DNA from: Carya illinoinensis
Lineage: Eukaryota > Streptophyta > Magnoliopsida > Fagales > Juglandaceae
Direction: 5' to 3'
Assembly: GCF_018687715.1 (NCBI RefSeq)
Contig: NC_056758.1
Span: 11,961,501-12,025,500 of the forward strand
DNA: 64,000 nucleotides
A program made the position numbers and the translations under genes. Each line of letters begins with the position of its first letter. Within the stretch, counting starts at the first letter, position 1. The notes under the pieces were generated by a model, which worked only from the letters and a program-made list of their open reading frames with translations, ran no database searches and was not told where the DNA came from. Shown here piece by piece: positions 1-12,277 of this stretch.

Positions 1-10
1 AATGACTTAC

Positions 11-516
11 CCTGTTACCCACTCCCTAACAACTGGTCCTCCGGCATTAAGCTGCAAGACGTTCAAAATACCCTTCCCATTCAACAATGGTTTTACATCC
101 CACACTTTCCCAAGACCTGCACTAAAATAAGTCAATAAATAAAAAGGATTGCCAATAATCTTTCCCAAGACTTGACTCTGGTTTGGTGGAACTCATGCAG
201 TCAAATTTCAATGATCAAACTTTTGTGCTGGACTGCTAGACGCAAGTTGTTAAAAGACCACTTTGTATCCCCCTATATTAAATACACCGTATAAGATCGT
301 ATAAGCATCTGTACCCTGTTGTATGAGTTACACTGTATCTAATAAGATCATATTGAGTTTAAAAGTTCTTACCATTTCTTAGAGCGCCAGCCTGTTGTTT
401 CAGCTGCTTGCTGAAGGAGTTGGCTGCCATGAAAACATTTGCAGGTCTTTCCCAACCTCCTCCAAGTACACCATACCATTTTTTCTGCTGAGGCTGAATC
501 AGAAACTCCAATACTC
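11..516 (-). pseudogene. Partial copy A of a DnaJ-ferredoxin-like (DJC76/DJC82-type) gene
   Basis: Two exons can be read on the minus strand. One covers about 516-373 and ends at a GTAAGA donor. The second is 116-11, with a TTTTAGTGCAG acceptor and a GTAAGT donor; the intron is 117-372. The first exon encodes VLEFLIQPQQKKWYGV, GGGWERPANVF and FSKQLKQQAG, the second LGKVWDVKPLLNGKG. These match, from memory, the region after the ferredoxin-like domain of plastid J-domain proteins of the DJC76/DJC82 group. Homology to copy B stops abruptly at about 516 inside the exon, before the cysteine motif, and unrelated AT-rich DNA follows, so this copy lacks its 5' part. It continues past the left edge of the window. 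The family assignment is from memory; the duplication is seen directly. Confidence 0.6.
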
Positions 517-1021
517 CAATAAAACCGTCAGACAAAGTCAAACGAAAAACAATATTGCTTTTCCGATTCACGCTTTTGTATGTAGAATAGGAGCCTGCTA
601 CATACACACAGGATATTCAGCGAAATCCTATACCGATAAGTGCAACTCTGTTTTTTAATTTTTTTCACATTTCTTTTTATCATTTTTTAAAGTGATTTCA
701 ACATTTTTAAAATTTGAAAAAAATCACATATTCATTTAAAAACCTTTACTTATTCATTAAATAAATGAAAAATTCAGTAAACAATTTCGGCAGAAATTGA
801 ATGTGGGAATAGTATTTTTTCTATAGAATAATAGAATATATATTTATTTAAAAATTTTACGTGCAGTCATATTTACGTATTTTTTTTGTATTCTACTGAT
901 GTAATTGATTATATATTAAAAAAATTGATTCAACCAATCATATCAGTAAAGTGCATAAGAAGTACACAAAAGTGATTGTATGTAATATTATTCATATATG
1001 TTATAGAGTGCAGCAAAACAT
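517..1021. other. AT-rich spacer, no recognised feature
   Basis: The segment is AT-rich with no convincing gene. It begins exactly where copy A of the DnaJ-like exon loses homology to copy B, so it is on the far side of a rearrangement breakpoint. Confidence 0.5.
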
Positions 1022-1213
1022 AAGGTGGGTTGGAATACTAAATTGAGATAAGACAAAAGTTGAATAAAATATTGTTAAAATATTTTTTAAAAAATTATTA
1101 TTATTTTAGAATTTGAAATTTGTAATTGTTTATTATATTTTATATGAAATTTTGAGAAAATAGTAATGATTAAATTAAATCAGTTGAGATCAATTTTGAA
1201 TCCAAACGAGACT
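1022..1213 (+). mobile_element. MITE-like AT-rich repeat, copy 1
   Basis: The segment runs from GGTGGGTTGGAATAC to CCAAACGAGAC and contains AAAAGTTGAATAAAATATTG. This string is shared with the repeats at 29787-30001 and 59345-59760 and, inverted, at 29579-29778. It has no coding capacity. It looks like a degraded short non-autonomous DNA element with a terminal CCAAACGAG-type motif. Confidence 0.5.
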
Positions 1214-1368
1214 TAGGTCAGATATTTCCCTGTAAGACTGTTCACCCGAGTATACCTGCCTTGAAATCCGGATTTCAAACCCAGGCTGGGTATAACCCAG
1301 ATTAGAACTTGGATGATTACAGGTTTTTACAACCCAAAAATTGAGATTTGGGCCATACTTGGGTTGCC

Positions 1369-1399
<31 letters not shown>

Positions 1400-1972
1400 T
1401 ACTAAATGCCTATATTATTAAATTTTTTTTGAAGAAAAATATAATGCTGAAAAATATATGTTTTTAAATCTAAAAGTCTATATTCTTTTATAATTTTTTC
1501 AAGTGAAAAACATTTTTTTTAATATATAAAAACAACTAATTACATTTTTAACTAATCGTATCTGGAAAAAAAAAATCAATATTTATTATGTAAAATATAT
1601 GCAACACATAATGCAATTCACTACATATTACATTATTTGATATTTATACATTACATTACAAAACACATAATTAATACAATATATGAAAATTACATATCAA
1701 AAGTAGATTACAAAGAGCCAATGGTTACACTGTCTTTAAATGCTTCAAATGGATTTGCTTCATTCAATCAATGCATTCCTCCACAGCTCCAGAGGGATGA
1801 GAAAGTTGCCATGCAAGTTGTTTTTCTTGCTGCCATTTTTAATGAATCAATTAGAGTTTCAACCAATTCAAATTTGTTAAGTTAGGTAACATAACCCCTC
1901 CCTCTCCCCCTTCCTTATCGCAAAACTCATTCATCATGAGGAAAGGGAAATAATAGTAGTAGTAATGATAAC
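1214..1972. other. Unannotated spacer with a 26-bp poly-T tract
   Basis: No gene is recognised. A run of 26 T lies at 1369-1394. Around 1236-1365 there are repeated AACCCAG/CTGGGTATA words that resemble a decayed transposon end, but no matching terminus or target duplication was found. Confidence 0.4.
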
Positions 1973-1982
1973 AATGACTTAC

Positions 1983-2566
1983 CTTGTTACCCACTCCCTA
2001 ACAAGTGGTCCTCTAGCATTAAGCTGCAAGACGCTCATAATACCCTTCCCATTCAACAATGGTTTTACATCCCACACTTTCCCAAGACCTGCACTAAAAT
2101 AAGTCAATAAATAAAAAGGATTGCCAATAATCTTTCCCAAGACTTGACTCTGGGTTGGTCGGAACTCATGCAGTCAAATTTCAATGATCAAACTTTTGTG
2201 CTGGACTGCTAGACGCAAGTTGTTAAAAGACCATTTTGTATCCCCCTATATTAAATACACCATATAAGATCGTATAAGCATCTGTACCCTGTTGTATGAG
2301 TTACACTGTATCTAATAAGATCATATTGAGATTAAAAGTTCTTACCATTTCTTAGAGTGCCAGCCTGTTGTTTCAGCTGCTTGCTGAAGGAGTTGGCTGC
2401 CATGAAAACATTTGCAGGTCTTTCCCAACCTCCTCCAAATACACCATACCATTTTTTCGGCTGAGGCTGAATCAGGAACTCCAATACTGCCAATTCTTCT
2501 CTATCAACCCAATGGATGCAGTTGACAGGGCATGAATCAAGATACTTGCAAGTTTTGGAGTCATGT
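1983..2566 (-). pseudogene. Partial copy B of the DnaJ-ferredoxin-like gene
   Basis: This minus-strand copy parallels copy A. An exon spans about 2566-2346, followed by a GTAAG donor, an intron, and an exon at 2088-1983 with the same borders as copy A (offset 1972). The upstream exon extends further than in copy A and encodes KTCKYLDSCPVNCIHWVDRE followed by LAVLEFLIQPQPKKWYGV. The CPVNCIHWV block is the Cys-Pro motif of a 4Fe-4S ferredoxin-like domain. A CCCAG acceptor near 2567 could start the exon. No N-terminal J domain or further exons were found, so the copy looks partial. DJC76/DJC82 assignment is from memory and should be searched. It may be part of a functional gene whose other exons lie to the left of the window. 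Confidence 0.6.
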
Positions 2567-2944
2567 CTGGGTGCAGAACCTTTATAGCAAGATTCAGACC
2601 ATGATATGACTTGCTTTACCTCAATATTTTAGTCATCATCGCGATGTTGTACTTTGACTCTGGCACACCCAAGAGCTTCATCCCTTTTGCATGTGTTACT
2701 TGCATGGTGTGTGCATTCTTTGCACCCTGCCAATATTTCAATTGCACGTTTAGAGGAAAAATGTCCATGATTGGACAATAATGACCGACAAAATATCCGA
2801 ATTTTGAATAGGAAATTACTTCAATAAGGACTGGATAATTTGTGACCATAACTCTCCACTAATCTAATATGTGAAAATTGAGAGTCTGTTACACATCCCT
2901 CACACAAATATCTCTCTAGCTTTGATCTAAATTCTATAAATTAA
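2567..2944. other. Spacer with an unsupported minus-strand reading frame
   Basis: A 77-codon minus-strand frame at 2849-2616 has no recognisable domain and no flanking exon signals. I do not treat it as a gene. The stretch separates DnaJ copy B from the hAT remnant. Confidence 0.4.
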
Positions 2945-4730
2945 ACCCACTCCTCAAGGTATTTGGACTTTTGGTGAACATGATCCTAAATTTAGTCGGA
3001 GGTGGCGCCGGCTCAATAACGATATTTATATTAGTAGTGCTTGGCCTCCCTTGAGGCACATTAGAACTCCCTCCACTAGTCACACGAAATGTATTATACT
3101 ACTCGATCAAACGGCCTAAAAGGGTTTTAACCTTGTCCTATATCTTATCCATCTACTCATCCCCTTTGCACTTTTGCAACTAAAATTTCATTGCCATCAT
3201 TTTGAATCATGGATCAAGCACAAAACCAATATATATTATCAAATTGAACTTATTTATACTATCCCAATACTTGTCTTACTTACTTTTCTTATTTATGCCC
3301 ATAGTACTAGTGATAATATCATTACTCAAATACATATCATTTAATGCATATTCAATTGTGCAAAGTTGCTCAAAATATACATTAGCTATCACACACAAAG
3401 AACAAAAAATGTTCAATGTAACATCATAAAAAAATCTTCAACAACTTTACAAAAATCTATGCATTTTTTCAATCATCATAGTGGATTCACGAATTGTTCA
3501 TCCACGAACACATATTATTCAAAGGCTTGTTTATGTTTTTCAGCAGTACTCAACATAAAATATGTGGAGTTCTATCTAATATGTACATCCAAGCAAATCA
3601 TTCTCTCATTGATCTTTTCCTTTGCTTCACAAGTCTTGAACTTGAAAAATCTTGACGACAAAGATTTTACATACCTGACAACATCCCTAATATTTGTTAC
3701 AAATTCATAATCATCCTTCAAACCGTCCATAACAATCAGATTCAATATATGGGCATCACATTGCATGTGAAAAAATTCACCACCCAATATAATACAATCA
3801 TGATCTTTTATTCTCCTCATGTAATCAACAGCAACATCATTTGAGAAGGCATTATCAACTGTGATGGTCAAAATTTCGTCAATGCCTCATTAATGCAATC
3901 TCAAGTTTAATACCCTCCTAATAGTTTCACCTCTATAGTAAGGAATTTGGGAAAACTTAAGTATTTTTTATCCAATCTCCAATTGCAATAAATTAAAAAA
4001 AAAAAAAAAGTGTGGTAATGCACATGCAGTTCATATTTTGCACCGACGTCCAGGTATCGGTAATAAGATAGATTATTTGACCATGCAACAATTTCTTTAG
4101 ATATATCTTTTCTTCATTATACAGTTTAATACAATCACTTTTTAAAGTGATTCAAGATAGCAAAGTAAATTAAGATTCTAAATCAGCCATGAACTCAACA
4201 AACCCTTTATACTCCACTAACCTAAAAGGTAATTCACACCTAATAAAAAACTTAACGGTAGACACCCTAAAGTTTTTTGCATCACACTTCGCTAGATCTT
4301 ATAGGGTAGACATTCTTCCCTCTACATCCCTCTTAATACTAGAAGATTGACTTTCTCTAACTCTTTAACTCGAAGAGGGGAAGTTTCACATACATTCGGG
4401 AGGTAGTGTATCATAGATGAAGTCTCATTCTTGTATTAGCAATTGTCTAGCTCAGTGCAATAATTACACTGAGTTTTTGAGTTATCGTGGTCAATACGTT
4501 GCACTTTGGTAAAGCATTCCCAAACCAACGGTTGGTTACTAGGTGTTTTTTTTTTTTTTAATTTATTAGATAAAGATGGGATGAAACGAGTAGGGCATTG
4601 TGCATATGTGGATGAATGGGTTGGATGACTCTCATGCTCCTCTACATCCACTGGGAATAGAAGATGAGTCATGCTAACCCCTTGGGCTGTATTGACATTA
4701 CAACTCACAAAATATTTTTTCATCTGTTAA
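2945..4730 (-). pseudogene. hAT transposase remnant (BED finger, RICESLEEPER type)
   Basis: This decayed minus-strand coding region reads from a BED-type zinc finger (4723-4436; WECFTKV then QCNYC) into a transposase core at 3871-3572 (TVDNAFSNDVAVDYMRR, GGEFFHMQCDAHILNLIVMD). A DUF4413-like segment follows at about 3550-3180, where AEKHKQAFE, KYWDSINKFNL and FVLDP can be read across stop codons. A low-complexity tail ends near 2945. The order matches plant zinc finger BED domain-containing RICESLEEPER-like hAT proteins, which are roughly 600-700 residues. Many stops and frameshifts, plus loss between 4436 and 3871, make it non-functional. No clear hAT termini or 8-bp target duplication were found, so the element boundaries are unknown. 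Confidence 0.8.
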
Positions 4731-5619
4731 AGTTAGAATAAAACCAAAGAAAAGTGGGAAATAATAACACAAGCATAAAAAATTGACCACCATCATATAT
4801 TATGGCAAATAATAATTACAAAAATAAAAAAGAACATACAAATAATAAGAAACTCATTTCTCTTTGCAAACAAACATCATCACTTCAAGTGCAAGGTCAT
4901 CATGTCAAGTCGTAGAATCTGAATATAATAAGCATACCTCAACTTAGTGATGATCAATACTTGGAGAGAATAGAATGTAGTTTAAGGTCTCAAAAATGGT
5001 CTCATGCACACAGGCATGCAACCTTATTCGCTCCAATTTATATCTGGCTAAATTATTACAAAAAAATATCAATATAATGGCTAATATGGGATAATATTAA
5101 ATGTTGTAAGTCTAACATAATACAGAAAATCTTTTCTTAAAAATTACGTCAAATCTTTTCTTAAAGTTGCTAGGACTAAAGATCTCCATTTATTTTTTAT
5201 TTTTTGTTATCATTTGATTTGTATTTTAACGTGTCTTGCTTTGGCTTTCCGGTCAAATTTTTATTGTTCATTTGACAACAAAACAGATGTTTAAATTTCT
5301 CTGCAATTGCCTAAAGTAGTAGTTATAATGTTTAAATTGCTTGGTTATTTAGAAGAAATATATATATATATATATACACACACACTAACATACAGTAGAG
5401 CAACGTTCTAGGAACGTTTGCCTACTTGAGAGAAAATAACCTAATAATATATATGAACCATATATATCAACCATACATCACATTATCACATTCAAATATG
5501 CCTAATAAGCATGCGTCTTTGAAAGTTTATAGTACTTGTTAGACAACCAAGGCACTAACTTTAGAGTGGCTCTATAGCCATACATGGGGATCCTGACAAT
5601 GGATGCTGCCAGTGCTTTT
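4731..5619. other. AT-rich spacer with TA/CA microsatellite
   Basis: No gene is recognised. A TA run followed by a short CA run lies at about 5358-5385. This is the left flank of the CACTA insertion. Confidence 0.5.
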
Positions 5620-5622
5620 TGT
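5620..5622. repeat. Left target-site duplication of the CACTA element (TGT)
   Basis: The three bases TGT immediately precede the CACTA terminus at 5623 and recur at 29440-29442 immediately after the opposite TAGTG terminus. CACTA elements characteristically create 3-bp duplications. Confidence 0.8.
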
Positions 5623-5815
5623 CACTACAACAAAAATCAGATTTAGTGATAGGCGAAACTGTCACAAAAAATGAAAAAAAGTCACGAAATACATTAGGTG
5701 ACAGTTATAAACCGTCACCCCCACCGTCACGAAATGTGCATCACGGAATACATATGGTGACAGTTTACTGTACAAGCGTCACTAAAAATATTTTTAGTGA
5801 CGGTTTGTGATGTGC
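5623..5815. repeat. CACTA left terminal inverted repeat region
   Basis: After the CACTA terminus the sequence contains repeated GTGACAGTTT / AACCGTCAC words, which can pair with each other and with similar words near the right end at 29336-29420. Terminal identity to the right end is strongest over the first dozen or so bases. Confidence 0.75.
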
Positions 5816-5824
5816 ATTTTATAT

Positions 5825-6265
5825 AACGTTCAAACGTTTACTTTTCTGTGACGGTTAGAATCTGTCATAGAATATAACGTTCAAACGAAAAAAATAACGT
5901 TCGAACGTAAAGTAGACAAATTGACATCCGAATGAGAGTAGGTAACGTTTGTTGATTACCGTCCGAACGTATTAAATTTATGTTCGAACGTTTATATATG
6001 TTCGAATGTTACGTTCGAATTTAGATTCCAACGTAAAGAAACAATGTCCAAACGTTTTCATCGTAACATTCGGACGTTCTTTCCAATGTTAAGAAACTAA
6101 AGTTCGAACGCAAGAAGTACGTTCGAAGGTTTGGAACGTTAAAAGTTTAAACATTCGAATGTAAGTTTCAATCGCCGCTGTAAACGTTTGAATGTTATGT
6201 GTGGTAACGTTCGAATGTGAAATATTGTTTAAAGGTTTTTATTTACGTTCAAACGTACATATCAA
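5825..6265. repeat. CACTA left subterminal palindrome cluster
   Basis: Many variants of AACGTTCGAACGT occur in both orientations over about 440 bp (for example near 5876, 5895, 6106 and 6245), each a near-perfect palindrome or half site. In En/Spm such subterminal motifs bind the TNPA protein. That function is inferred here from position and repetition. Confidence 0.8.
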
Positions 6266-6419
6266 AAATACTAAACTCAACCCATTAATAAACATACCAA
6301 TTGTATCATATTACATAACATATTTCACAACCAACAATGTTTGTAATTGTTTTCCAAGTAGATATTAAAAATTTAATACAGTAATAAAATTTATTTATTT
6401 TTCTTTCCTCGTCCACCAC

Positions 6420-8088
6420 GATTCTATTGCAATGATATAACACGCTCCATTTGCAGCATCATCTCCTGCTGCACTTGCTCTTGGACCTCACTACGTATTC
6501 TTTTCTCCTAGTCTCTTTGTTGATCCTGCAAACGCATCTCTAAATGAGACTGTCGCTCTAAAAGGGACTCCAACTCTTGCTGTCTGGATCTCATATACTC
6601 ATTCTCGCATCGTGTAGCTTCTAACTCTTTGCTAAGATTATTAATTTGTGAAGTCGATGAGGTTGAGGAGGATGAACCGGAATGCTTGAAAGATCGTCCC
6701 AAACCTCTTACCATACTAGAGTTGGGCTCGAGCACTTGTGTGAAAATATCTATGTCACTAGTAGAGGATTTCCCAGAAGCTGATTGCAACTCCATCATTT
6801 TTCCTTGCAGTTTGAAAGATCAAAACACACAAATTAATAACGTATTAAAAGAAATACAAATAAAAAAGAATTTAACCATATGTTCCATAATTTATTTAAT
6901 AATAATGAACACCGCTTACATAATTAATTGCAGCGGCAGTATCCATCCACATGCACTCACTATGCTTATTAGTGTGAGCAGCAGTATAAACATCAACGAG
7001 GGAAAAGTTTTCAGGATCATCACGTTTCTAACAAAACGACATTAACAAATTTAAAAAGATAGTGTTAGTACTTATATAAAAGAATAACAGGAAAATAAAT
7101 AAATTATATAGTTTATTATTTACCATTTTTTCAGCAAGATGATAGAATGATCTTGAACCAGCACGATGGTGAATAGTCAGAGCGGATCTATTATGTACAT
7201 TTGTAGAACTTAAGTGCTACAAATGCACATTAAGAATGTTAATTGTAATATATATATATATATACATACATATAAGATAAACAACAAATATTAATGTAAA
7301 TAATTAATAGAAATAAATCTAAAATACTTGATATTCTGAAGATGCAAAAAGATCACAACACTTTATCCAGTCATCTAACTTCATCTGCTGGAAAGGTGAT
7401 TGTGCAGCCTCTTCAAATGACTCAAATTTCTTGAAGTGGTCATGACATTGTCCCTTGTGACGTCAGAATAGTATAGCCATTAACTCATTCACAGTTCTCA
7501 AATCCTCGCTACGACTAAAGTTGAGGTCAAATTCATCCTAATTATAAATTAATTAGGTAAAAAATATGATATACTAATGTAGGTGAAAGAAATAAACTGT
7601 TAAAGTAAACTCTTCAGCACACGACTCCGAATGTGTTTCTTAATCTCATTCGGCACATCTCGCTAGGAGCGCACATAAAATGGAGCATAAGCTCGGACTA
7701 CTATACCAATATAGGAGGAAAGAGCTACTGCACTATCATCTACTCCTCCAGTAGAATTATCAGGAATTGTGACTTTCAGTTTGGCATGCCTTCGGTTTTT
7801 CTCAAGTGAAATGCCGCGTATATAGCCACGACCGCGACAAGCGAATGCATCAACTAATATAGATAATGTGTATAATTTTTATACTAATATAGTTATTGAG
7901 ACAAAAATATTAAATATATAAATAATTTTCAACGACATTTTCTTACTAGTAGGTGTCGACTGGGTATCGTTCTCTGTAGTGTTAACTTCATCTTCAGGAA
8001 TGGACTCTTCAGGTGGGGAGTCCTCAATGGGTTCGGGACTTGGACTTGGTGGAGAAGGCACATTTCTTCTTTGTCTTTTTGGCAGCAT
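6420..8088 (-). pseudogene. CACTA second transposase gene (Ptta/En/Spm, Transposase_24-like), broken
   Basis: The minus-strand gene starts at ATG 8086-8088 with a short Pro/Ser/Glu-rich N-terminus (MLPKRQRRNVPSPPSPSPEP) and reaches a GTAAG donor near 7950. A second exon near 7840-7600 includes RGRGYIRGISLEKNRRHAKL and APFYVRS. It has an in-frame TAG where related proteins read through into DVPNEIKKHIRSRV. A further exon near 7520-7330 gives KFESFEEAAQSPFQQMKL. The last part (6798-6430) carries VLEPNSSMVRGLGRSFKHSG followed by a Glu/Gln-rich coiled coil. This order fits the plant probable transposase Ptta/En/Spm family, the likely DNA-binding partner of the tnp2-like protein. Exon borders are approximate. 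Confidence 0.65.
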
Positions 8089-8187
8089 ACTTGAAATTAA
8101 TTATATATACCAAAAAAATTTAATTAGATGAAATTAATTATTATTATAAAATTCTATACTCATATATGAATTAAGTTTGAAGTACTT

Positions 8188-11100
8188 TTAGTCTTCATCT
8201 TCGGATGTATTTTCCATGCTTGTTTCAGAATCTCTCTCTATAACATCTTCATCATCAGCATCAACCTCTTCTTCGTCCTCCTTATCCACTTCCCCTCCAA
8301 ATTCTTCTTCGTCTTCTTCTTCTAACTCTTCTACTTCTTTCTCACTTTCTTGAATTGAATGATCATTTAATACAGACGGATCGAGATGGATGAGTGGGAC
8401 GTCATCTCTTCATAAGGGGAGCAACTCGAGTGCACCAAGTTCAACAAATAAGTTAATACCCCCTCCATCTTCCTAGAAGGCCTCTACATTCGGAGTGTCA
8501 TCTTCATCTCCACTAGTATTGTAATCTGCATTCATTCCTACTTCATATATATTTCGAGGGACAAATTTTTGTATGACTCGCTAAGTTATCTCTCCACTAT
8601 CTTTATCAGCATTTTTCATTGGATCAATCAAGTAATAGATTTGAGTAGCTTGACAAGCCAATACAAATGGATCATCTTCGTACCATTTATATGCAGTATT
8701 TACACTCGTAAAATGATTATCCCTATATATCGAAACCCGACCACTGCCTAGATCCCACCAATCACATTTAAAGACATATGTTATAGACCCACTAAGATAT
8801 TTCAATCCGATAATATCACGAATGACACCATAATAATCAGTATCATCTGTTCCATGACTACCCTCGACCAACACACCACAGTTTTGAGTCTTTTTATTAC
8901 GTTTACGGTTCAGAGTATGGAATCTATAACCTCGAACCGTGCATGCAGTGTATCGAAGTGCTTTATTTGAAGGACCACGGGCCAATGTATACAATTCGAA
9001 AGAAATAGATTCGGGATCACGAGCACGTTGTTCCAAAATCTAACAATTCAAATAATGTTATTAATTAAATATTACTTAGAGTTAAAACTTTTATAATCTA
9101 ACATATCAAGTAGAGTTTAGTTCATACACGTTGTTCAAACCATCCAGAAAATTCTTCCTCATGTCTTGCCACTATATTCTCTACGCCTTCCATCTTAAGT
9201 TTGTCCATGTGCTCACTATATATATATATATATATGTGCAAAATCATATTATTTTATATCACAAAAGTTATAGTTAACCTCATTAAATCTAGAAATATTT
9301 AAACCTTTTACAACGACATCCTTGATATAATCTTCAATCTCCTGACAATTATTTAGCACGTACCACCGAACTTTACCCAACTCTGTATCAAGTAAATCGT
9401 AACCCGTTTGTGCACCTAAGGGTTGTACATTCTGAGAAAGCACTGATAGCTCACAAGGAGGCGGAGCAGTAAGATCAGCATTTTGCTCTTAACGATTAAA
9501 TCATGTCTCAACACAACAAAGATATAAAGAGCAAAATGTTAACCATTCATCATGTATATAGGCCTCTGCTATTGAACCCTCTGGCTTTATTCCCAATAGT
9601 GCGCTTCAGTCGACCCAAATATCTTTCAACTGGATACATCCAACGAAACTGCACCGGTCCACCCAACATTATCTCCCGGAGTAAATGTATTGCTAAATGG
9701 ACCATGACATCAAAAAATGACGGTGGAAAGATCTGCTCGAATTTACATAATATAATAGCAATGTCTTCTTCCAGTTTCTGCAGCATATCTCGCTTTACTA
9801 CATGAGCACACAAATCCTTAAAAAACATACATAGTTTGGTTATGGCAACATGTACGGCAGATGTTAGCTTCCCACGAATTCCCACCAGTAATAACTTCTA
9901 CAAAAATACGTGACAGTCATGACTTTTCAATCCACCAATTTTCCAGTCATCAGGGCTTATGCATCTACTGATATTTGAAGCATAACCATCTGGCAACTTC
10001 ACACCTTGCAACCACTTGTAGAAGTCCATCCTCTCCTCCCTTGTCATCGTAAAACATGCATGCGGCATGACCACCCTATCACCTTCCACCCGTAAATGTA
10101 GATTATGTTTAATTTCCATTCTCTCAAGATATTTCCTTGTCTTAATCGTATCTTTTGTCTTTTTACTAATGCTCATCAATGTACCCAGTATATTATCACA
10201 AATATTCTTCTCTATGTGCATTACATCCAAACTATGTCGCAACATGCAGGATGACCAATACGGCAAGTCAAAAAAAATACTACGCTTTGTCCAATTCAAT
10301 TCTGCTGCACCTCGTTTTCTCTTGTTCTTTCCCCGACCTTTGCCAAAATTGTTCGTTGCCACATGTATCAATTGTTCCAGTATCTCTTCCCCAGATAACT
10401 CATTTGGCGCAATTCTATCCTCTACTCACCCATCAAACTTAGCGGATTCTGTTCTCCATGCATGATTTTTTGGTAGATAATGTTGATGACCCATGAAACA
10501 CAACTTTTGAGAATATTTTAACCACTCACTAGTAGTTTCTTTACCACACGTCGGACACGCTAACTCCCCTTTAGTACTCCAGCCGAAAAGATTCCCATAT
10601 ACAGGAAAGTCATTTATCGTCCACATTACCGCAACATGCATCTGAAAAGTTGTCAACGTCGATGCATCATAAGTTCTGATGCTTGTTTCCCATAACTCTT
10701 TCAGCTCTTCAATCGACGACGGCATATATACGTCAATGTCATTCCCAGGTGATCTCGGGCTGGGGATAAGTAAAGTTAACAAAAAGTTGGGTGCCTTCAT
10801 GCACCTCCATGGTGAAAGGTTGTATGGAATCAACACTACAGGCCAAGTGCTATAACTTGTACTCATATTCCCAAAAGGGTTGAATCCATCTGTTGTGAGT
10901 CCCAGACGCACGTTCTGAGCTTCTATCCCAAACTCTGGATACTAATTATCAAAAGATTTCCACGCAAGTGAGTCAGCTGGGTGCCCCATAAATCTGTCAT
11001 TATTAACTCTTTTCTCCTTGTACCACTTCGTATCGTGAGCTGTTTTCTTACACATATATAATCTTTGCAAATTAGGTCTCAATGGAAAATATCGCAAGAC

Positions 11101-11802
11101 TTTAACTGGCAGGCTTTTCTTACCCTTCCACCCCGACTCTCTACATAGAGGACATTCTTGTTTCTCCTCGTTCTCCTTCCAAAATAAAATACAATCATTC
11201 TTGCATGCATGTATGGACTTATACTCAAATCCTAATCCCTTTCTCAACTGTTTCGCTTCATAAAAGTTCTTCAACAATGCGGACCCTTCAGGAAGCACTT
11301 CGTTAAATAAGTCTAATACTATATTTATTTCTTTGGTCGACATCCTACACAATGACTTAATGTGAAGCAACCATATAATAAACGACATTTTGGAATGTTT
11401 TGTACAGCCTAGATACAGCTCGCGCTTTGCATCTTCCCACATTGTAGGAAAATTCCCAGAATCATTCCCTCGACCACTTGAGGCATTGTCGTCAACCTCA
11501 TCCATAAACATCCCAGCTCCAATATCACTCAACATCTCCTCCATCTCATCTAGCTTATAATCGTCATCCACGTGACCCGAATAATTCTGATGACCGAATA
11601 ATCTATCCGCTGATTGTGCATACGGCTCACCATGCAGTACCCATCGAGTATACCCTAAATCCATACCATTCACAAATATATGACTTTCAGTAGAGGCCCT
11701 TGCAAAATCAATAAAGCTTCTTACTCCACTTGCATAGGATATGTAATCCTTTCCAAGTCTATCGCCTAGCCGCATCCAACTTTTATCCATTTCTATAAAC
11801 AA
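8188..11802 (-). pseudogene. CACTA TNPD-like transposase (tnp2 / Transposase_21), broken
   Basis: The likely start is the ATG of MDKSWMRLGDRLGKDYISYA (near 11790), beginning a transposase-associated domain. One frame then continues through the Transposase_21 core (KTAHDTKWY, GLTTDGFNPFGNMS, CPTCGKET, DVMHIEKNICDNILGT) and the DUF4218 region (PPSFFDVMVHLAIHL, GPVQFRWMYPVERYLGRLK). In-frame stops interrupt it at 10944-10942 (TAG), 10428-10426 (TGA) and 9900-9898 (TAG). A frameshift near 9590 shifts the SIAEAYIHDEWLTFC block. WYVLNNCQEIEDYI lies at 9443-9249. A DUF4216-like block (YRFHTLNRKRNKKTQNCGV) lies at 9036-8581. An acidic tail ends at TAA 8190-8188. The protein would cut and join transposon ends. 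Only a few lesions suggest fairly recent inactivation. Confidence 0.85.
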
Positions 11803-12277
11803 CTAATTATTAGTAACACGTTGTATACTATAATACACATGCATGTCATGCTCCCATTCAAATTACTCTTTCTCAAGGTAGTTGGTCCTATCCCATTCGA
11901 GATTATATTATCCATATTGCACAAGTTTCGTCACTCTACTACTTTCCATGTCAGTAGAAATTTCAGCAGCACCTCCTCATAGTTCTCCAAGTATACATGT
12001 TCACATAGAGGGATTGTGACCCTATGAACAGTCTACCCGAAGAACAATAAAGAAGGACACCGAAACTTCATACTAAACGTGTTCAGTAGGAATAATATGA
12101 ATGTGCAATACAAATAATATAATTTCAAACTGTCCACACTGGACAATTCAGGAATTAGTGTACACCTAAATGTACACTAATTCCCAAACGGGTCTAAGGT
12201 TATTTATGCAATGTCATACAATATCTTACAAAAAACACTGCCAACAATACCTCAACCATGTTCATTGAATTAAAAAC
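11803..12277. other. CACTA internal sequence upstream of the TNPD-like gene
   Basis: No coding sequence is evident. The stretch lies 5' of the minus-strand transposase gene and may hold its leader or promoter. The gypsy element inserted directly upstream of it at 12278 separates it from the rest of the CACTA interior. Confidence 0.4.

Noticed and set aside
2616..2849. A 77-codon minus-strand frame
   Set aside because: No domain, no splice support, and it lies between a gene fragment and a hAT remnant.
5825..6265. CRISPR-like repeated palindromes
   Set aside because: Spacing is irregular, repeats vary and occur in both orientations, and the DNA is plant nuclear; these are CACTA subterminal motifs.
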